The notes under the pieces are model-generated. The model saw only the letters and a list, made by a program, of their open reading frames with translations. It made no database searches and was not told the DNA's origin. Below, piece after piece: positions 43,651 to 52,725 of a stretch of DNA of 64,000 nucleotides. The stretch's first letter is position 1. Each line of letters opens with the position of its first letter. The translations under genes and the position numbers were made by a program. Source of the DNA: JBGTGG01 sp964398945 (GTDB lineage Bacteria; Bacteroidota; Bacteroidia; Cytophagales; Cyclobacteriaceae); the NCBI GenBank assembly GCA_964398945.1, contig CAYNOT010000010.1:124001-188000 (forward strand), read 5' to 3'.

Positions 43651-44673
43651 ATGTTCGGTATCCAACACATCAAGTTTGACTCAATGACTTATGTTCTCCA
43701 TTTCATAAATGGAGAAATCAAAAGAGAAGGACGTGGACTTTCATTCTTTTATTTTGCACCGAATAGTTCAATTGCAGCCATACCTATGGGGAGTAACGAC
43801 CTTCCATTTGTTTTTAACGAATCGACAAATGATTACCAAACTGTTACAATTCAGGGGCAAATTAGTTACAAAATAAGCAATCCTAAGACGCTTGCTGATG
43901 TGTTGGACTTTACCGTAAACGACAACGGACAATACAAGAAAAATGACATTGAAAAATTAAATCAACGTATCATCAATGAGGCCCAAACTGCTACTTCATC
44001 TTATATCCACAGCATTAAGCTGAAAGATGCAATTCGATCAGCAAAGGCCATTGAAGGAAAAATTTTAGAAGGACTAAAATCTTCGCAAGCAATAGGAATG
44101 TTAGGAATAGAAATTTTAGGTGCAAATATTCTAGCGATTCAAGCAACACCTGAAATGGCAAGAGCCTTGGAGACTGAAACAAGGGAAAAACTTCAACAAG
44201 AAGCTGACCAGGCAATTTACGAACGAAGAAATTTCGCTGTAGAACAAGAAAGAAAAATAAAAGAATCTGAACTAAACACAGAAATTGCAGTCGAAGAAAA
44301 GCAGAAACAAATAGCTGAGAAGAAAATGGAATCTAACGTTCAGAAAGCTGAGAACGATAGAAAACTTCGCGAAATGAAAATTCAAGCCGACATTGCAGTA
44401 GAAAATCAAAAGAAGCAACTTATTGAACAAAAAACAGCTAACGATAAAAAGGAGGCCGAAACCCAAGGCTATGTAATCGAAACCACATTAAAGCCATATA
44501 AGGATATTGACTGGAAGACTTTGACCGCATTAAATAACAACCCTGACCCAAAATTCAATATTTCTTTAGCTTTTAGACAGCTAGCTGAAAATGCTGGAAA
44601 AATTGGTAACCTCAATATCAGTCCTGAATTACTGGAATCCATTTTAAATGACAAGAAGGAAAATAGAAAATGA
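43651..44673 (+). CDS. SPFH (band 7) domain protein without membrane anchor
   Basis: 340 residues. An SPFH/prohibitin fold covers about 1-170 (REGRGLSFFYFAPNSSIAAIPMG, IQGQISYKISNPKTLAD, EILGANILAIQATPEMARALE), followed by a long charged coiled coil (about 170-285) and a short C-terminal domain (about 290-335). SPFH proteins assemble into ring or scaffold structures at membranes, but no N-terminal hydrophobic segment is seen here. It overlaps the NAD-kinase-like gene by 4 bp (ATGA), so the two products probably work together. Sequence is AT-rich relative to the flanking core genes. Confidence 0.85.
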   Translation: MFGIQHIKFDSMTYVLHFINGEIKREGRGLSFFYFAPNSSIAAIPMGSNDLPFVFNESTNDYQTVTIQGQISYKISNPKTLADVLDFTVNDNGQYKKNDIEKLNQRIINEAQTATSSYIHSIKLKDAIRSAKAIEGKILEGLKSSQAIGMLGIEILGANILAIQATPEMARALETETREKLQQEADQAIYERRNFAVEQERKIKESELNTEIAVEEKQKQIAEKKMESNVQKAENDRKLREMKIQADIAVENQKKQLIEQKTANDKKEAETQGYVIETTLKPYKDIDWKTLTALNNNPDPKFNISLAFRQLAENAGKIGNLNISPELLESILNDKKENRK

Positions 44674-45590
44674 GCGTTGAATATGCCATCATTGTAAAAA
44701 ATAAGACCAGGCTGGAATCACTAATTGAGCGCTTCAATACTAAAGCTCAAGCCAAATTTTACATTGAGCGGCTTGGTGGAAATTTTGAGGATTATGAATT
44801 GGAGCATGAGACATTTCAATATTCTTTAAATTCATTGCAGACACAACTTTCAGGGGTTATCAAGCATAAAACACTTGAAAGGGTTTATATGCCATCTTTT
44901 ATTTTTTCTGAAAATCACTTAATAGTTGTAATTGGACAAGATGGGCTTGTTGCTAATACAGCGAAGTATTCAAAGGGAATTCCCATAGTTGCGGTTAATC
45001 CTGACAAACAAAGATATGATGGTGTCCTTTTACCATTTGACACTTCTGACTTTATCGTTGGTGTTGAAAGTGTTATGTCTGACAATTATCAGTCAAACAC
45101 AATGAGATTTGCAGAAGCTTCGCTCAATGACGGCCAAAGACTCCTGGCATTCAACGACTTATTTATAGGTGCATCAACTCATATTTCAGCGCGTTACAAA
45201 ATATCTTATAATAACAAAGTCGAGGAGCATTCATCTAGTGGTCTAATTGTCTCCACACCAGCAGGCTCCACCGGTTGGTTAAGCTCAATTTTCAATATGG
45301 CGTATGGAGTGACAGGCATGTTTGAAAAAAACCTTAAACCTAAAAGACCAAAACTTAAAGACAACGAATTGCTCTTTGCGGTTAGAGAACCATTTCAGAG
45401 CATAAGGACACAGACCGGAATTACAACTGGAATCATAAAAAATCAAACTAGACTGACAATTGAGTCGCTCATGCCGACAAGTGGAGTAATATTTAGTGAC
45501 GGTATAGAGTCGGACTTCCTTAAATTCACAAGCGGTTCGATTGCGACAATTGGGATAGCAAAAGAAACAGCTAAAATTGTAACGGCTTAG
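44670..45590 (+). CDS. NAD kinase-like protein
   Basis: 306 residues with NAD-kinase superfamily motifs in order: VVIGQDGLVANTA (GGDGT loop, here GQDG), NDLFIGAS, and STPAGSTGWLSS (sTPTGSTAY equivalent), then a late SDG in VIFSDGIESD. The Gly-to-Gln change in the first loop and altered context mean phosphorylation of NAD is uncertain; it may act on another nucleotide or lipid substrate. It is translationally coupled to the SPFH gene. This two-gene unit follows the cassette-like site. Confidence 0.82.
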   Translation: MSVEYAIIVKNKTRLESLIERFNTKAQAKFYIERLGGNFEDYELEHETFQYSLNSLQTQLSGVIKHKTLERVYMPSFIFSENHLIVVIGQDGLVANTAKYSKGIPIVAVNPDKQRYDGVLLPFDTSDFIVGVESVMSDNYQSNTMRFAEASLNDGQRLLAFNDLFIGASTHISARYKISYNNKVEEHSSSGLIVSTPAGSTGWLSSIFNMAYGVTGMFEKNLKPKRPKLKDNELLFAVREPFQSIRTQTGITTGIIKNQTRLTIESLMPTSGVIFSDGIESDFLKFTSGSIATIGIAKETAKIVTA

Positions 45591-46002
45591 AAGAAAACGT
45601 TCGAAACAATACGAATAAGTTTTGATGGTGTTTAGGTTGGTAACAGAAATTCCTTTTTTGACATAGGTTTAAATCCCGAAGAGATGATAGGATTATAGAA
45701 AATGAAACAATCAGATTTAAGAATCCCAAAGGGGTGACATACTATGGCAGGAATATTATGAAAAGTATTTATATAGAATGGTTTGAGCTAAACTATCACC
45801 CCTTCGGGGTTCAATCACAATTTTGATATTCTATTATAATCATACCATCCCTTCAGGATTGGCTACAAGCCACAGTTCTATTATCTATTAAAATTTAGAA
45901 TCTTGCCCTGAGTGGGGCAAAACAGGAAACATTAAAGTCGTGTGTTAGTATCTTCAAGCGGTATGCACTATGATCGGGAGAAGTTGAGAATCTATCAAAC
46001 AA
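45591..46002. repeat. Cluster of four related palindromic repeats
   Basis: Four copies of a ~30-bp unit of the form AATCCCGAAGGGATGA...: two on the plus strand (starting near 45669 and 45720) and two on the minus strand (around 45794-45815 and 45820-45862). The inner pair (AATCCCAAAGGGGTGA / TCACCCCTTCGGGGTT) and outer pair face each other, so the block could fold as one large hairpin. No gene is supported in this interval. Such units resemble REP-like dispersed palindromes. Confidence 0.65.
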
Positions 46003-46032
46003 AAAAATGGGAGGCTAAGCCCCCCATTTTTG
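46003..46032 (-). terminator. Terminator of the sodium-dependent transporter gene
   Basis: AAAAATGGG faces CCCATTTTT around a GC-rich centre (AGGCTAAGCC), with A and T tracts on both sides, 34 bp after the stop of the minus-strand gene. Confidence 0.75.
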
Positions 46033-46065
46033 TAAATGTTTTTTGCCTTATGCCCCGCAAACATT

Positions 46066-47436
46066 TCAAAATATACCAAACATGTTTAGAATGACAATCA
46101 GGATAAAAACCGGGCATACAAAGCGTATAAAGAAAACCCAGATTTGAGCAAGCGTGAACCCCATTATTCGTTTGGTGGTAAAGAACGGGGAGCCTTCATT
46201 GATTTCAGCAACTATCCGTCCCGGTTTGAGCACCCATCCGACATACAAGCATATAAAGAGGGCTACAATCATGATCATAAGTGTTCCCCAGATAAAATCC
46301 ATAATATCCATAAACCCGGTATTCGTCAGCCCAAACAGGTTGAACTGCATGTTGCTCAGCGTTTCATTTGCACCTTTGGAAAGGGCAGCAGGCAACCCCA
46401 CAACAAAAGCAGCAATGCTTACTATCCAGGCAGCTTTCTTCCGGCTCCATTTCTTTTCATCAATTAAATAGGAGCCCGGGACTTCGATCATGGAGATCGT
46501 AGAAGTTAACGCTGCGATCATCAACAGCAGGAAGAAGAAAGCACCCACAATATTTCCGCCCGGCATTTGGTTAAAGATGTGCGGAAGGATTTGGAAAACT
46601 AGTGTTGGTCCCTGGTTGGGCTCAAGCCCGAATGCAAAAACGGCAGGGAATATCATTAGGCCGCCCAACAACGCTACGGTTGTATCCAGCATCCCAACAA
46701 AAAGACCGGTCTTAACAATGCTTTCCTTTTTTGATAAGTACGATCCATACGTAACCATAATCCCCCAACCAATGCTCATGGAGAAGAAACACTGGCTGAG
46801 TGCTTTCAGGAAAGTGGTACCAGTGATTTTACTGAAATCAGGGATGAGATAGTATTCAATTCCGGCCCCTGCGCCTTTAAGGGTTACACTTCGCACGATA
46901 ACCACCAAAACCAATATGAACAATACGGGCATAAGTATCTTGGAGGCTTTTTCGATACCCTTCGAAATATCTTTGGTTACAATCAGCAGGTTTAGTCCTA
47001 TAAAAAATGCAAACAAAGGGATGACATACATTGGGTTTGCCTGGAATTCGGCAAAGTTCATCTCAATGCCCATCAGCGAAGTATAGATGTATCCGATAGT
47101 CCAGCCTGCAATTACGCAATAGTAACTTAGTACAAAGAAGCTCACACAAAGTGCCAGGATGGGGCCGAGTGTCCAGAAGGCATTGCTGCCCGTGTCACGA
47201 AATGCCCCGATGGGGTTTTTCTTTGTCAGGCGGCCCAATGAAATTTCATTAAAAAGCAGCGGGAGGCCGATCAACAAGACACACCCGAGGTAAACAATCA
47301 CAAACGCACCTCCACCATTTTCGCCCGTCAGGTATGGAAAGCGCCATATATTCCCCAGGCCAACAGCCGACCCTGCTGCAGCCATAATAAAACCGAATCT
47401 TGATCCAAATTGGCCACGGTTATCAGATACATTCAT
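46066..47436 (-). CDS. Neurotransmitter:sodium symporter family transporter
   Basis: 456 residues, about 12 membrane helices. The N-terminal signature RGQFGSRFGFIMAAAGSAVGLGNIWRFPYLTGENGGGAF (interrupted) is the sodium/substrate site of the NSS (LeuT-like) family; the two unwound helices show GSAVGLGNIWRFP and FSMSIGWGIMVTYGSYL. These carriers take up amino acids or similar solutes with sodium. The substrate cannot be read from the sequence. Single gene with its own terminator. Confidence 0.94.
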   Translation of the reverse strand: MNVSDNRGQFGSRFGFIMAAAGSAVGLGNIWRFPYLTGENGGGAFVIVYLGCVLLIGLPLLFNEISLGRLTKKNPIGAFRDTGSNAFWTLGPILALCVSFFVLSYYCVIAGWTIGYIYTSLMGIEMNFAEFQANPMYVIPLFAFFIGLNLLIVTKDISKGIEKASKILMPVLFILVLVVIVRSVTLKGAGAGIEYYLIPDFSKITGTTFLKALSQCFFSMSIGWGIMVTYGSYLSKKESIVKTGLFVGMLDTTVALLGGLMIFPAVFAFGLEPNQGPTLVFQILPHIFNQMPGGNIVGAFFFLLLMIAALTSTISMIEVPGSYLIDEKKWSRKKAAWIVSIAAFVVGLPAALSKGANETLSNMQFNLFGLTNTGFMDIMDFIWGTLMIMIVALFICLYVGWVLKPGRIVAEINEGSPFFTTKRIMGFTLAQIWVFFIRFVCPVFILIVILNMFGIF

Positions 47437-47548
47437 AATATTTTGTTAGGTTTAGTTTGGTTAATCAGCTCGAAATATAGAAAAATATTGGGGAATCAAA
47501 TCCCAATCTGGAATTGATGGCCACAATACCACTTGAATGGTTGGAAAA

Positions 47549-48445
47549 TTATTGATTTAGTTGTTTCGCCAGCACGGCAATGCCCTCAGCAAAACTTCTG
47601 GGTTCATAACCTAATTCTTTCCTTGCTTTCTCAATAATAAAACCAGTAGTTAATGGACGTGCGGCCGGTTGTTTAAATGTAGTTGAATCGGTTGGTTTGA
47701 TCAGCGTTTTATCAAGATTGAAATAATCGGCCGTTGCCAATGCAATTTCATAAGGGGAAAGAAAATCTTTTCCGGAAACATGATAAATGCCCGCTGCATT
47801 TTTGATGGCTGCCAAATAACAACCCATGGCCAAGTCTTCTGCCAACGTAGGTGTGCGGAATTGATCGTTCACAACCTGGATGGTTTTTCCTTCTTCCAAA
47901 CTTTTCTTCACCCACAACACAATGTTCGAACGGCTCATGTCATTTGTGATGCCATATACCAATACTGTTCGGAGGATGCAGCTATCAATGGATGCGTTGA
48001 GAACAAGTTGCTCGGCAGCCAGTTTACTTTCGCCATAATAATTCACCGGACCTGCTGGTTCATCTTCTGCCAGCGGCCCATGGCTTCCATCAAAAATAAA
48101 ATCGGTGGAAACATGGACAAGGCGGACGCTATGTTTTTCACAGGTGTTCACCAGATTTTCAACTGCGGTAACATTGTTTTTCCAACACGCTTCTTTTTCG
48201 GTTTCGCATTGGTCCACATTCGTCATGGCAGCTGTATTGATAATCACATCGGGTTTTGTGGAAGCAATGATTGCATCAACTTCTGCTGCATTCGTGATGT
48301 CCAGCAAATGGAATTCGCCTTTTTCAATGGGGACAGCACTCGCGGATCGCGCGGTTGCAATTAATTGAACCGTAGGATCTTGTTGAAGTAATGCTGTTAG
48401 TTTTTGTCCAAGTAAACCGTTGGATCCGGTGACGAGAATCCTCAT
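47549..48445 (-). CDS. RmlD-like SDR family reductase
   Basis: 298 residues of the extended SDR type. Dinucleotide-binding GSNGLLG near the N-terminus (7-13), VIINTAAMTNVDQCE, VHVSTDFIFDG and the catalytic YYGESK. This matches dTDP-4-dehydrorhamnose reductase (RmlD), but no other dTDP-rhamnose genes are present, so a related sugar or thioester substrate is possible. Start overlaps the stop of the cyclophilin gene (ATGA). Confidence 0.85.
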   Translation of the reverse strand: MRILVTGSNGLLGQKLTALLQQDPTVQLIATARSASAVPIEKGEFHLLDITNAAEVDAIIASTKPDVIINTAAMTNVDQCETEKEACWKNNVTAVENLVNTCEKHSVRLVHVSTDFIFDGSHGPLAEDEPAGPVNYYGESKLAAEQLVLNASIDSCILRTVLVYGITNDMSRSNIVLWVKKSLEEGKTIQVVNDQFRTPTLAEDLAMGCYLAAIKNAAGIYHVSGKDFLSPYEIALATADYFNLDKTLIKPTDSTTFKQPAARPLTTGFIIEKARKELGYEPRSFAEGIAVLAKQLNQ

Positions 48446-49308
48446 TTCTTTTCGGGTTCAGGATAATGGTATCCGTATTGTTTTGTGATTTTCTTTTTGG
48501 AAATTTCTTCCACCGTCACGATTATGGACACATCTTCAATCGGACGATCACGTTGGTCTACTTGTACAGCAGCAATTTTATCGATCACATCCAATCCTGA
48601 AATTACTTTTCCGAAAACAGTATAGTCCCCATCCAAATGTGGAGATCCACCAATGGTAGTGTATACTTTTAGTTTTTCAGGATCAATCTCTTTTTTCACG
48701 CTAATGCCCAGTTCTTTTTCACAAACCGGTACGAGTTCGAGCATTTTATTTTTATAAGCTTCCATATTGCCCGAATAGTACAATTGCGAAAGAGTATCCT
48801 GAAGATAGGTATAGTTCGGATTTTGCATCAGTTGCCGGATTGCACTGTTCAATTTGTTCTGGTCGATTTCCAATTCGGATTGTGGCCAAACCTTACCTTG
48901 TACAATATAGAATTGGCTACCGCTACTTTCCTTGTTGGGATTTTGCTGATCGGGTAAGCGTGCTGCCGATAGGGCTCCTTTTTCATGAAAGAATTTTGTG
49001 TTGAATTCGGATGGGACCGTATAGCCGGGCCCGCCCATGCCCAGGGGTTCTCCGGGTTTTGCGGCTTTTGAGTTTGGATCACCGGCCTGAATCATAAATT
49101 CTTGCATCACCCGATGAAAAAGCATGCTATCGTAATAGTGCTCCTTTACAAGCTTGATGAAATTCTCTTTGTGTTTTGGGGTTTCATCGTACAAGATGGC
49201 CACCATGTCGCCATACTTGGTTTTGATTGTGACAACATAATCTTTCTTTTGGGCGCAGCCTGTGAAAATGAAAGAAATACAAATTAAAGAGGTGAGAAGA
49301 CGTACCAT
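48442..49308 (-). CDS. Cyclophilin-type peptidyl-prolyl isomerase lipoprotein
   Basis: 288 residues from the ATG at 49308, which gives a lipoprotein signal (MVRLLTSLICISFIFTGCAQ, lipobox Cys18); codons upstream of it are not supported. The cyclophilin core shows MLFHRVMQEFMIQAGDP, SGSQFYIVQG and FGKVISGLDVIDKIA. A helical insertion (about 160-215) is usual for this Bacteroidota form. Acts in folding of envelope proteins. Linked by ATGA overlap to the RmlD-like gene and 52 bp downstream of hemC. Confidence 0.92.
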   Translation of the reverse strand: MVRLLTSLICISFIFTGCAQKKDYVVTIKTKYGDMVAILYDETPKHKENFIKLVKEHYYDSMLFHRVMQEFMIQAGDPNSKAAKPGEPLGMGGPGYTVPSEFNTKFFHEKGALSAARLPDQQNPNKESSGSQFYIVQGKVWPQSELEIDQNKLNSAIRQLMQNPNYTYLQDTLSQLYYSGNMEAYKNKMLELVPVCEKELGISVKKEIDPEKLKVYTTIGGSPHLDGDYTVFGKVISGLDVIDKIAAVQVDQRDRPIEDVSIIVTVEEISKKKITKQYGYHYPEPEKK

Positions 49309-49360
49309 TTTTCTAAGTTGATAAAATATGAGGCAACAAAAGTATAAAAAATAAAATGCC

Positions 49361-50302
49361 TTACGGGTTGTCGTTGACCAGGGTTTGTCTGATTTGCTCC
49401 AGGATTTCTTTGCCACCTTCATTTAAGACCTCCCGCGCAACCGATTTTCCAAGTTCTTTCGCTTCTGAGGCATGGGCAGATTCTTTCGCTTTGATTACTT
49501 TTTTTCCATCCAATGAAATAATTCCTCCTTTAAGTGTGATCAGCTCGCCTTCTTTGTGCGCATACCCAAACGCTGGAATACTACATCCTCCTTGTAGGGT
49601 TTTAAGAAAAGCGCGTTCAGCACGAATACAATCTTCTGTTTCCGGATGGTTCACATATTTTTCCACCGCTTCTTTTTTATCGAAGTCAAGTTTTTGATGG
49701 CACTCCACAGCAATACACCCTTGGCCAACCGGTGGCACGAAATAACTGGTCGGGATTTTTTCAATGATCAGATCATCAAACCCCATGCGGTGTACACCTG
49801 CAAAGGCGAGCAATAAAGCATCACATTCGCCCGCTTTCATTTTGTTGATGCGCGTTTGGAGATTACCTCGTATAGTAATCGTTTTTACATTCGGATGGAA
49901 ATGTTTTAAGAAGGCGATCCTTCTTGTCGAAGATGTTCCGATAACCGGGGAGCCCTGCATGATTTTAAAATCTTTCTTATGCGAAAGGATTACATCGTTC
50001 GGATCTTCACGAAGGGTGAACCCAATGAGCTCAAGTCCTTCCGGGGTTTCGGATGGAAGGTCTTTTGCACTGTGAACAGCAATATCAATGGTGCCGGCAA
50101 AAAGTTGTGCTTCAATCTCTTCCGTAAAAACCCCTTTGCTTCCAATTTTTGAAATGGTTACATCCAACATGCGATCGCCCTGTGTTTCCATCGGAACGAT
50201 TTCTGTTTGAAAAGCAGATGCATTTAACAATCCGGCAACATGCTCGGCTTGCCAAAGGGCCAGCGGACTGTTTCGGGTACCGATTCGAATAACTTTTGTC
50301 AT
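49361..50302 (-). CDS. hemC: Hydroxymethylbilane synthase
   Basis: 313 residues. RIGTRNSPLALWQAE at the N-terminus, catalytic Asp81 in HSAKDLPSE, the Arg-rich TSSTRRIAFL and IRGNLQTRINKM, and Cys240 (LQGGCSIPAFG), which carries the dipyrromethane cofactor. It polymerises four porphobilinogen units in haem synthesis. Start overlaps the holB stop by 4 bp (ATGA). Confidence 0.97.
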   Translation of the reverse strand: MTKVIRIGTRNSPLALWQAEHVAGLLNASAFQTEIVPMETQGDRMLDVTISKIGSKGVFTEEIEAQLFAGTIDIAVHSAKDLPSETPEGLELIGFTLREDPNDVILSHKKDFKIMQGSPVIGTSSTRRIAFLKHFHPNVKTITIRGNLQTRINKMKAGECDALLLAFAGVHRMGFDDLIIEKIPTSYFVPPVGQGCIAVECHQKLDFDKKEAVEKYVNHPETEDCIRAERAFLKTLQGGCSIPAFGYAHKEGELITLKGGIISLDGKKVIKAKESAHASEAKELGKSVAREVLNEGGKEILEQIRQTLVNDNP

Positions 50303-51423
50303 GACGGGTTCATGGTTTTAGAAAGTTGAAGCGAGAGGTCAAGGAAAATCATTTTGGCGCTTCCATTCCGTTCGAGGTGGTAGCTGGCGTCATTGATCAG
50401 GCGATACGATTTCTCTACTTTTTCCAATGACATTATTTTGCTGAAGTCCTGAACAAATTTTTGTTCTTGTCCACGGCTACGTTGGATGGCTTCTGCATTC
50501 GCAAGCGACAACAACGTTTCGCGCATCATGGTCAGGCTATGCTCCATCATACTTTTTTGCTGGAGCTTATCGAGGCGGTGGTAGTCTTCGGCCATGTTCA
50601 CCAGGTTTAAATAATCACGCTTATAACACGTCCGCATCCAACTACTAAAGCGCTGATCGGTGTCATCGGCTCCATCGGTTTCCAATAAAACCTGTGCCTG
50701 GCGGATATTGCCATTGGCCAAGCCTGTAACTTTTGAAAGTTTGGGCTCTGCAATCCCCTGGCTGCTCAAAAAGGTTTTGACTTCTTCGTCCTGCAAATAC
50801 GGGATCGTTACGATTTGCGTGCGCGATAAAATAGTAGGCAACAACTGATCGGCAGCATTGGATACCAAAATGAAATACGTGAAGGGAGGTGGCTCTTCCA
50901 ATAGTTTTAAAATACCATTCGCTGCGGATGGATGCATGCGCTCCGGCAACCAAATGATCATCACCTTGTATTTGCTTTCGAAAGGTTTTAGTGAAAGCTT
51001 CTTTATAATATTCCTGCTTTCCTCACGGGAAATAAAAGGTTGTTTTCCTTCACCACCATACGAAGCGGCCCAGTCTTCCAGGTTTCCAAAAGGTTGTTCC
51101 AGTAGAAATGTACGCCAGGATTTTAAGATCTCGGCTTCAAAGCGTTCTTCGTCTTTGTCGTTTTTCACATTGCTTTTAGGAAAAACAAAATGCGTATCAG
51201 GATGGACCAGGCGGCTGCTCTTTGAACACGCTGCACATGTTCCGCAAACATCATCACCGCGGTTTTCACAATGCAAGTACTGCGCGAATGCAACTGCCAT
51301 TGGTAAATTCAAGGAACCTTCCGGGCCCTGAAAAAGTTGGGCGTGTGCACTGTGGTTGTTCTTCACCGCATCGGTTAGTAATTTTTTTACTGAAGAAAGT
51401 CCTGGAATGGAAGCGAAGTTCAT
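50299..51423 (-). CDS. holB: DNA polymerase III delta' subunit-like ATPase
   Basis: 374 residues from the ATG at 51423 (MNFASIPGLSSVKKLL); the longer frame would run into the preceding gene. The clamp-loader AAA+ fold is recognisable: AHAQLFQGPEGS in the P-loop place, a four-Cys zinc module (CENRGDDVCGTCAACSKSS), MIIWLPERMHPSAANGILKLLEEPPPFTYFILVS (interrupted) and LSRTQ (sensor/SRC-like). The Walker A is degenerate (GPEGSLNL), as in delta', which does not hydrolyse ATP. It helps load the sliding clamp. Confidence 0.9.
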   Translation of the reverse strand: MNFASIPGLSSVKKLLTDAVKNNHSAHAQLFQGPEGSLNLPMAVAFAQYLHCENRGDDVCGTCAACSKSSRLVHPDTHFVFPKSNVKNDKDEERFEAEILKSWRTFLLEQPFGNLEDWAASYGGEGKQPFISREESRNIIKKLSLKPFESKYKVMIIWLPERMHPSAANGILKLLEEPPPFTYFILVSNAADQLLPTILSRTQIVTIPYLQDEEVKTFLSSQGIAEPKLSKVTGLANGNIRQAQVLLETDGADDTDQRFSSWMRTCYKRDYLNLVNMAEDYHRLDKLQQKSMMEHSLTMMRETLLSLANAEAIQRSRGQEQKFVQDFSKIMSLEKVEKSYRLINDASYHLERNGSAKMIFLDLSLQLSKTMNPS

Positions 51424-51433
51424 GGGCAATACG

Positions 51434-52603
51434 CTATTGTGTTTTTTTATTTTGTTGATCAAAAAGATACGTCAATATTTCTGTTTCGATAGCATTCAAT
51501 TCAATTCCTCTTCTTTTCATAACACGGGCTGCTGTTTCCAGGGCTTTGTCAAGTTGGTAGGTAGCAAGCCCACCGGGGCCACCCCACGAAAAAGAAGGAA
51601 TGTAGTTGCGTGGAAACCCGGCACCAAAAACATTGGAAGAGACATCCACGACAGTGCCCGAATTAAACATTGTATTGATGCCGCATTTGCTATGGTCGCC
51701 CATCATCAAACCACAAAACTGATTGCCTGTATCAATGAATTTTTCCTGCGGGTGGTTCCAGAGTTTGATGTGGTCGTAATTGTTTTTGAGGTTGGAGGTG
51801 TTGGAGTCTGCACCGAAGTTGCACCACTCACCGATTACCGAGTTGCCCAGAAATCCATCATGCGCTTTGTTGCTGTAGCCGAAGATCACCGAGTTGCTGA
51901 TTTCACCGCCAACTTTTGAGTAAGGGCCAACGGTGATATCCCCCCGTAATTTTGCACCAAGGTTAACAGCGGATCCTTCCCCAAGGGAAAATGATCCGCG
52001 GATAATAGACCCTTCACCGATGCTTGAATGTTTCCCCAAATATATAGGGCCAGTTTCGGCATTGAGGATGGCGGCTTTTATCGTTACACCCTCTTCAATG
52101 AAAATATTTTCTTCACCGTATACGATGGTGTGTTTGTCTTCAATCGGGGAGGAAGTCCTCCCTTTTGTAATCAGGTGGAAATCAACTTTCAGCTGACTGG
52201 CATTTTTTTGAAAGATTTCCCAAACATGGTTGATGAGCGTGACAGGATGTTCATAGGCAATCGGAGTGCAATCCGCCAGAGAGGCAGTATCGTTTTGACG
52301 CGCTACCAGAATGGTTTTGTCTTTGATCAACACCTGGTTTTGATCCAGTGCTTTAATGGCGGCCATCAGGTTTTCATCCGGGCAGAGGGCTCCATTAATA
52401 AGGAGGTTGTCTTTTCCGGCAGTAAGCGGGAATTTTTTCTGTAGATAAGGCTGTGTATTAAAGGAGGGGGCAGTGTTTAACCAATGTGCCCACTTTTCAT
52501 CGATGGTGAGGATGCCGACCCTGATTTTTGCCACTGGCCGGGTAAACGTAAAGGGGAGGAGGTTTTCTCGAATAACCGGAGGATCGAAAAGGATGACATT
52601 CAT
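51434..52603 (-). CDS. Bacteroidota GlmU-like sugar nucleotidyltransferase
   Basis: 389 residues. The N-terminus (MNVILFDPPVIRENLLPFTFTRPVAKIRVGILTI, interrupted) belongs to the alternative GlmU family of the phylum. The C-terminal half (about 185-340) is a left-handed beta-helix with hexapeptide repeats (IYLGKHSSIGEGSIIRGSFSLGEGS). Probably supplies an activated amino sugar for the cell wall; the precise reaction is not proven for this family. A TAATTTTGT promoter element ends only 4 bp before the ATG, suggesting a leaderless message for the block leading into holB and hemC. Confidence 0.88.
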   Translation of the reverse strand: MNVILFDPPVIRENLLPFTFTRPVAKIRVGILTIDEKWAHWLNTAPSFNTQPYLQKKFPLTAGKDNLLINGALCPDENLMAAIKALDQNQVLIKDKTILVARQNDTASLADCTPIAYEHPVTLINHVWEIFQKNASQLKVDFHLITKGRTSSPIEDKHTIVYGEENIFIEEGVTIKAAILNAETGPIYLGKHSSIGEGSIIRGSFSLGEGSAVNLGAKLRGDITVGPYSKVGGEISNSVIFGYSNKAHDGFLGNSVIGEWCNFGADSNTSNLKNNYDHIKLWNHPQEKFIDTGNQFCGLMMGDHSKCGINTMFNSGTVVDVSSNVFGAGFPRNYIPSFSWGGPGGLATYQLDKALETAARVMKRRGIELNAIETEILTYLFDQQNKKTQ

Positions 52604-52606
52604 GGG

Positions 52607-52615
52607 ACAAAATTA
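52607..52615 (-). promoter_or_regulatory. Promoter -7 element of the glmU-like/holB/hemC block
   Basis: On the minus strand TAATTTTGT matches TAnnTTTG, with the start codon at 52603. No TTG at the usual -33 distance. Confidence 0.45.
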
Positions 52616-52725
52616 AGAACTGAGGGTTAGTAATTTTAGAAATTTTTTATCCGACTAAGGTAAGTGTTTTCTGTTTGTTCAGTGGTTAAAATTCAACATC
52701 TCGCTGGATTTTGTAAATTTAGGGA

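Noticed and set aside
45660..45870. Four repeats considered as a small CRISPR array
   Set aside because: Two units are inverted, spacers are uneven and there are no cas genes.
45591..46065. Search for a second attC-like site closing the SPFH/NAD-kinase-like pair
   Set aside because: No AGATAAC box or long inverted repeat of the attC type was found; only the palindromic repeat cluster and a terminator are there.
47780..48364. 194-codon plus-strand open frame
   Set aside because: Antisense to the RmlD-like reductase, no domain.
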